Positions 63,209 through 64,000 of a stretch of DNA of 64,000 nucleotides are shown here, piece after piece; positions within the stretch are counted from its first letter, which is position 1, and every line of letters starts with the position of its first letter. A program made the translations under genes and the position numbers. The stretch comes from Flavobacterium jumunjinense (GTDB lineage: Bacteria; Bacteroidota; Bacteroidia; Flavobacteriales; Flavobacteriaceae). The notes under the pieces were generated by a model. That model had not been told where the DNA came from. It saw only the letters and a program-made list of their open reading frames with translations, and ran no database searches. The stretch spans positions 930,001 to 994,000 of the forward strand of contig NZ_CP091285.1 of assembly GCF_021650975.2 (NCBI RefSeq), in the 5' to 3' direction.

Positions 63209-64000
63209 TTATTTTACAAAAACCGCACTTACATGTGCATCTGTTGTTCCGTTTGTAAGATTTGTAGCAACGCCATTTTTCCAAAGTTTGGCTACAGAAA
63301 AACCATCCTCTCCACCAACTCCATTATATTCTGTACCAGAAACATATACATCGTTCCCAGAAACATAAATAGAATTAGCATAAGCATATTGGTTTCCATC
63401 TGTAAGGTCTGTAGCGACACCATTCTTCCAAACTTTTGCAACACTTTTAGTCCCGTTATATTCATAACCCGCAACATACACATCGTTTTCTGAAACACAA
63501 ATAGAATTAGCGCCAGCTTGATAAATTCCATCTGTAAATGCAGTTACTTCTCCATTTTTCCAAAACTTAGCAACATATGGTCCTCCATTAGATACATGAC
63601 CAGAAACATACACATCGTTTCCAGATATGAAAACCGAATTAGCTTCAGCATGCTGGCTTCCATCTGTTAATGACGTTGCAACACCATTTTTCCATATTTT
63701 AGCTATATTTTTTGTTCCATTAGACTCTCTACCAGACACAAAAACATCATTACCTGATACAAAAACAGAATAAGCACTTGCACTTAGCGTTCCATCTGTA
63801 AGATCTGTAACGACTCCATTTTTCCAAAGTTTAACTACTCCCATGTTATTACTATTGTATTCATAACCTGTCACATACACATCATTTCCTGAAACAAAAA
63901 CAGCGGTTGCATAGGCACGATGATTCCCATCTGTAAGCGCAGTTGCCACACCATTTTTCCAAAGTTTGGCGACATCATTTGTTCCGTTCTCTTCATAACC
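63209..64000 (-). CDS. Repeat protein of beta-propeller type, 5' part outside the window
   Basis: At least 264 codons, open to the window edge without a start codon; an in-frame GTG at 63949 is only an internal codon. It is built of near-identical units of about 40 residues: xSGNDVYVSGxExNG, VAKLWKNGVATDLTDG, AxANSIYVSG. About six and a half units are visible, and this should be a multi-blade propeller. The unit consensus is highly conserved at the DNA level, suggesting recent internal duplication. The C-terminus is SAVFVK with no sorting domain. Function unknown; probably secreted. Confidence 0.7.
   Translation of the reverse strand, partial: GYEENGTNDVAKLWKNGVATALTDGNHRAYATAVFVSGNDVYVTGYEYNSNNMGVVKLWKNGVVTDLTDGTLSASAYSVFVSGNDVFVSGRESNGTKNIAKIWKNGVATSLTDGSQHAEANSVFISGNDVYVSGHVSNGGPYVAKFWKNGEVTAFTDGIYQAGANSICVSENDVYVAGYEYNGTKSVAKVWKNGVATDLTDGNQYAYANSIYVSGNDVYVSGTEYNGVGGEDGFSVAKLWKNGVATNLTNGTTDAHVSAVFVK

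Overview
The window is a chromosomal segment of a Bacteroidota bacterium, most likely a Flavobacterium or close relative. The evidence is a strongly AT-rich sequence, GLPGLI-family proteins, a type IX secretion sorting domain, carboxypeptidase-regulatory-like outer-membrane barrels, a DnaE with a fused proofreading exonuclease, and promoters of the TTTG / TAnnTTTG type with weak ribosome binding sites.

Layout. 1-3474: sulfate assimilation and cysteine operon on the minus strand (cysD, cysN, cysE, cysteine synthase), preceded by a Cys/Met-rich leader peptide and an attenuator-like terminator. 3646-5185: metK with a SAM-II-like riboswitch in its leader. 5211-6278: an RDD membrane protein. 6298-13118: first GLPGLI / outer-membrane barrel locus with a two-component system and a triple direct repeat in the divergent promoter. 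13251-15317: propeller-like protein, deoxynucleoside kinase, AhpD-like enzyme. 15361-18476: small outer-membrane protein, T9SS cargo, TPR-HTH regulator. 18477-19341: a gene-poor stretch with a 40-bp-phased palindrome array, a strong terminator and a candidate small RNA. 19342-26311: a tightly overlapping nitric-oxide-sensing operon (receiver, H-NOX, HNOBA/PAS kinase, FIST/NosP-like protein, second kinase, HPt, LytTR regulator).

26316-35418: YjbR, glutamate synthase (gltD, gltB), cyclase family protein, HemW and RuvC. 35473-37526: flippase-like membrane protein and glycosyltransferase. 37528-39829: BlaI/BlaR1-type pair plus lipoprotein. 39890-43886: DUF456 protein, agmatine deiminase-like lipoprotein, LytS/LytTR pair. 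43888-44351: two identical tRNA-Asp genes, each with the same terminator. 44437-51047: DUF58 protein, thioredoxin, secreted peroxiredoxin-like protein, giant DnaE. 51229-56623: small secreted protein, three tandem GLPGLI paralogues and their outer-membrane barrel. 56640-58429: an IS1182-family element with a frameshifted transposase. 58450-64000: DUF6252-like lipoprotein, rpsP-rimM-trmN6, NarL-type regulator, ChaN/erythromycin-esterase-like protein and a partial repeat protein.

The most notable signals are regulatory. First, the two ends of the NO-sensing operon carry the same paired 21-bp-spaced repeats (LytTR-site geometry), each exactly 50 bp (first base to last base) from a TAnnTTTG -10-type element. 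One lies before the operon; the other lies just after the LytTR gene, pointing at a candidate small RNA of about 200 nt. Second, the cysteine operon has a complete-looking leader-peptide attenuator. Third, the GLPGLI / barrel module occurs twice, once with a dedicated sensor kinase and once with a tandem triplication. Functions are assigned from motifs read by eye; no database search was run.
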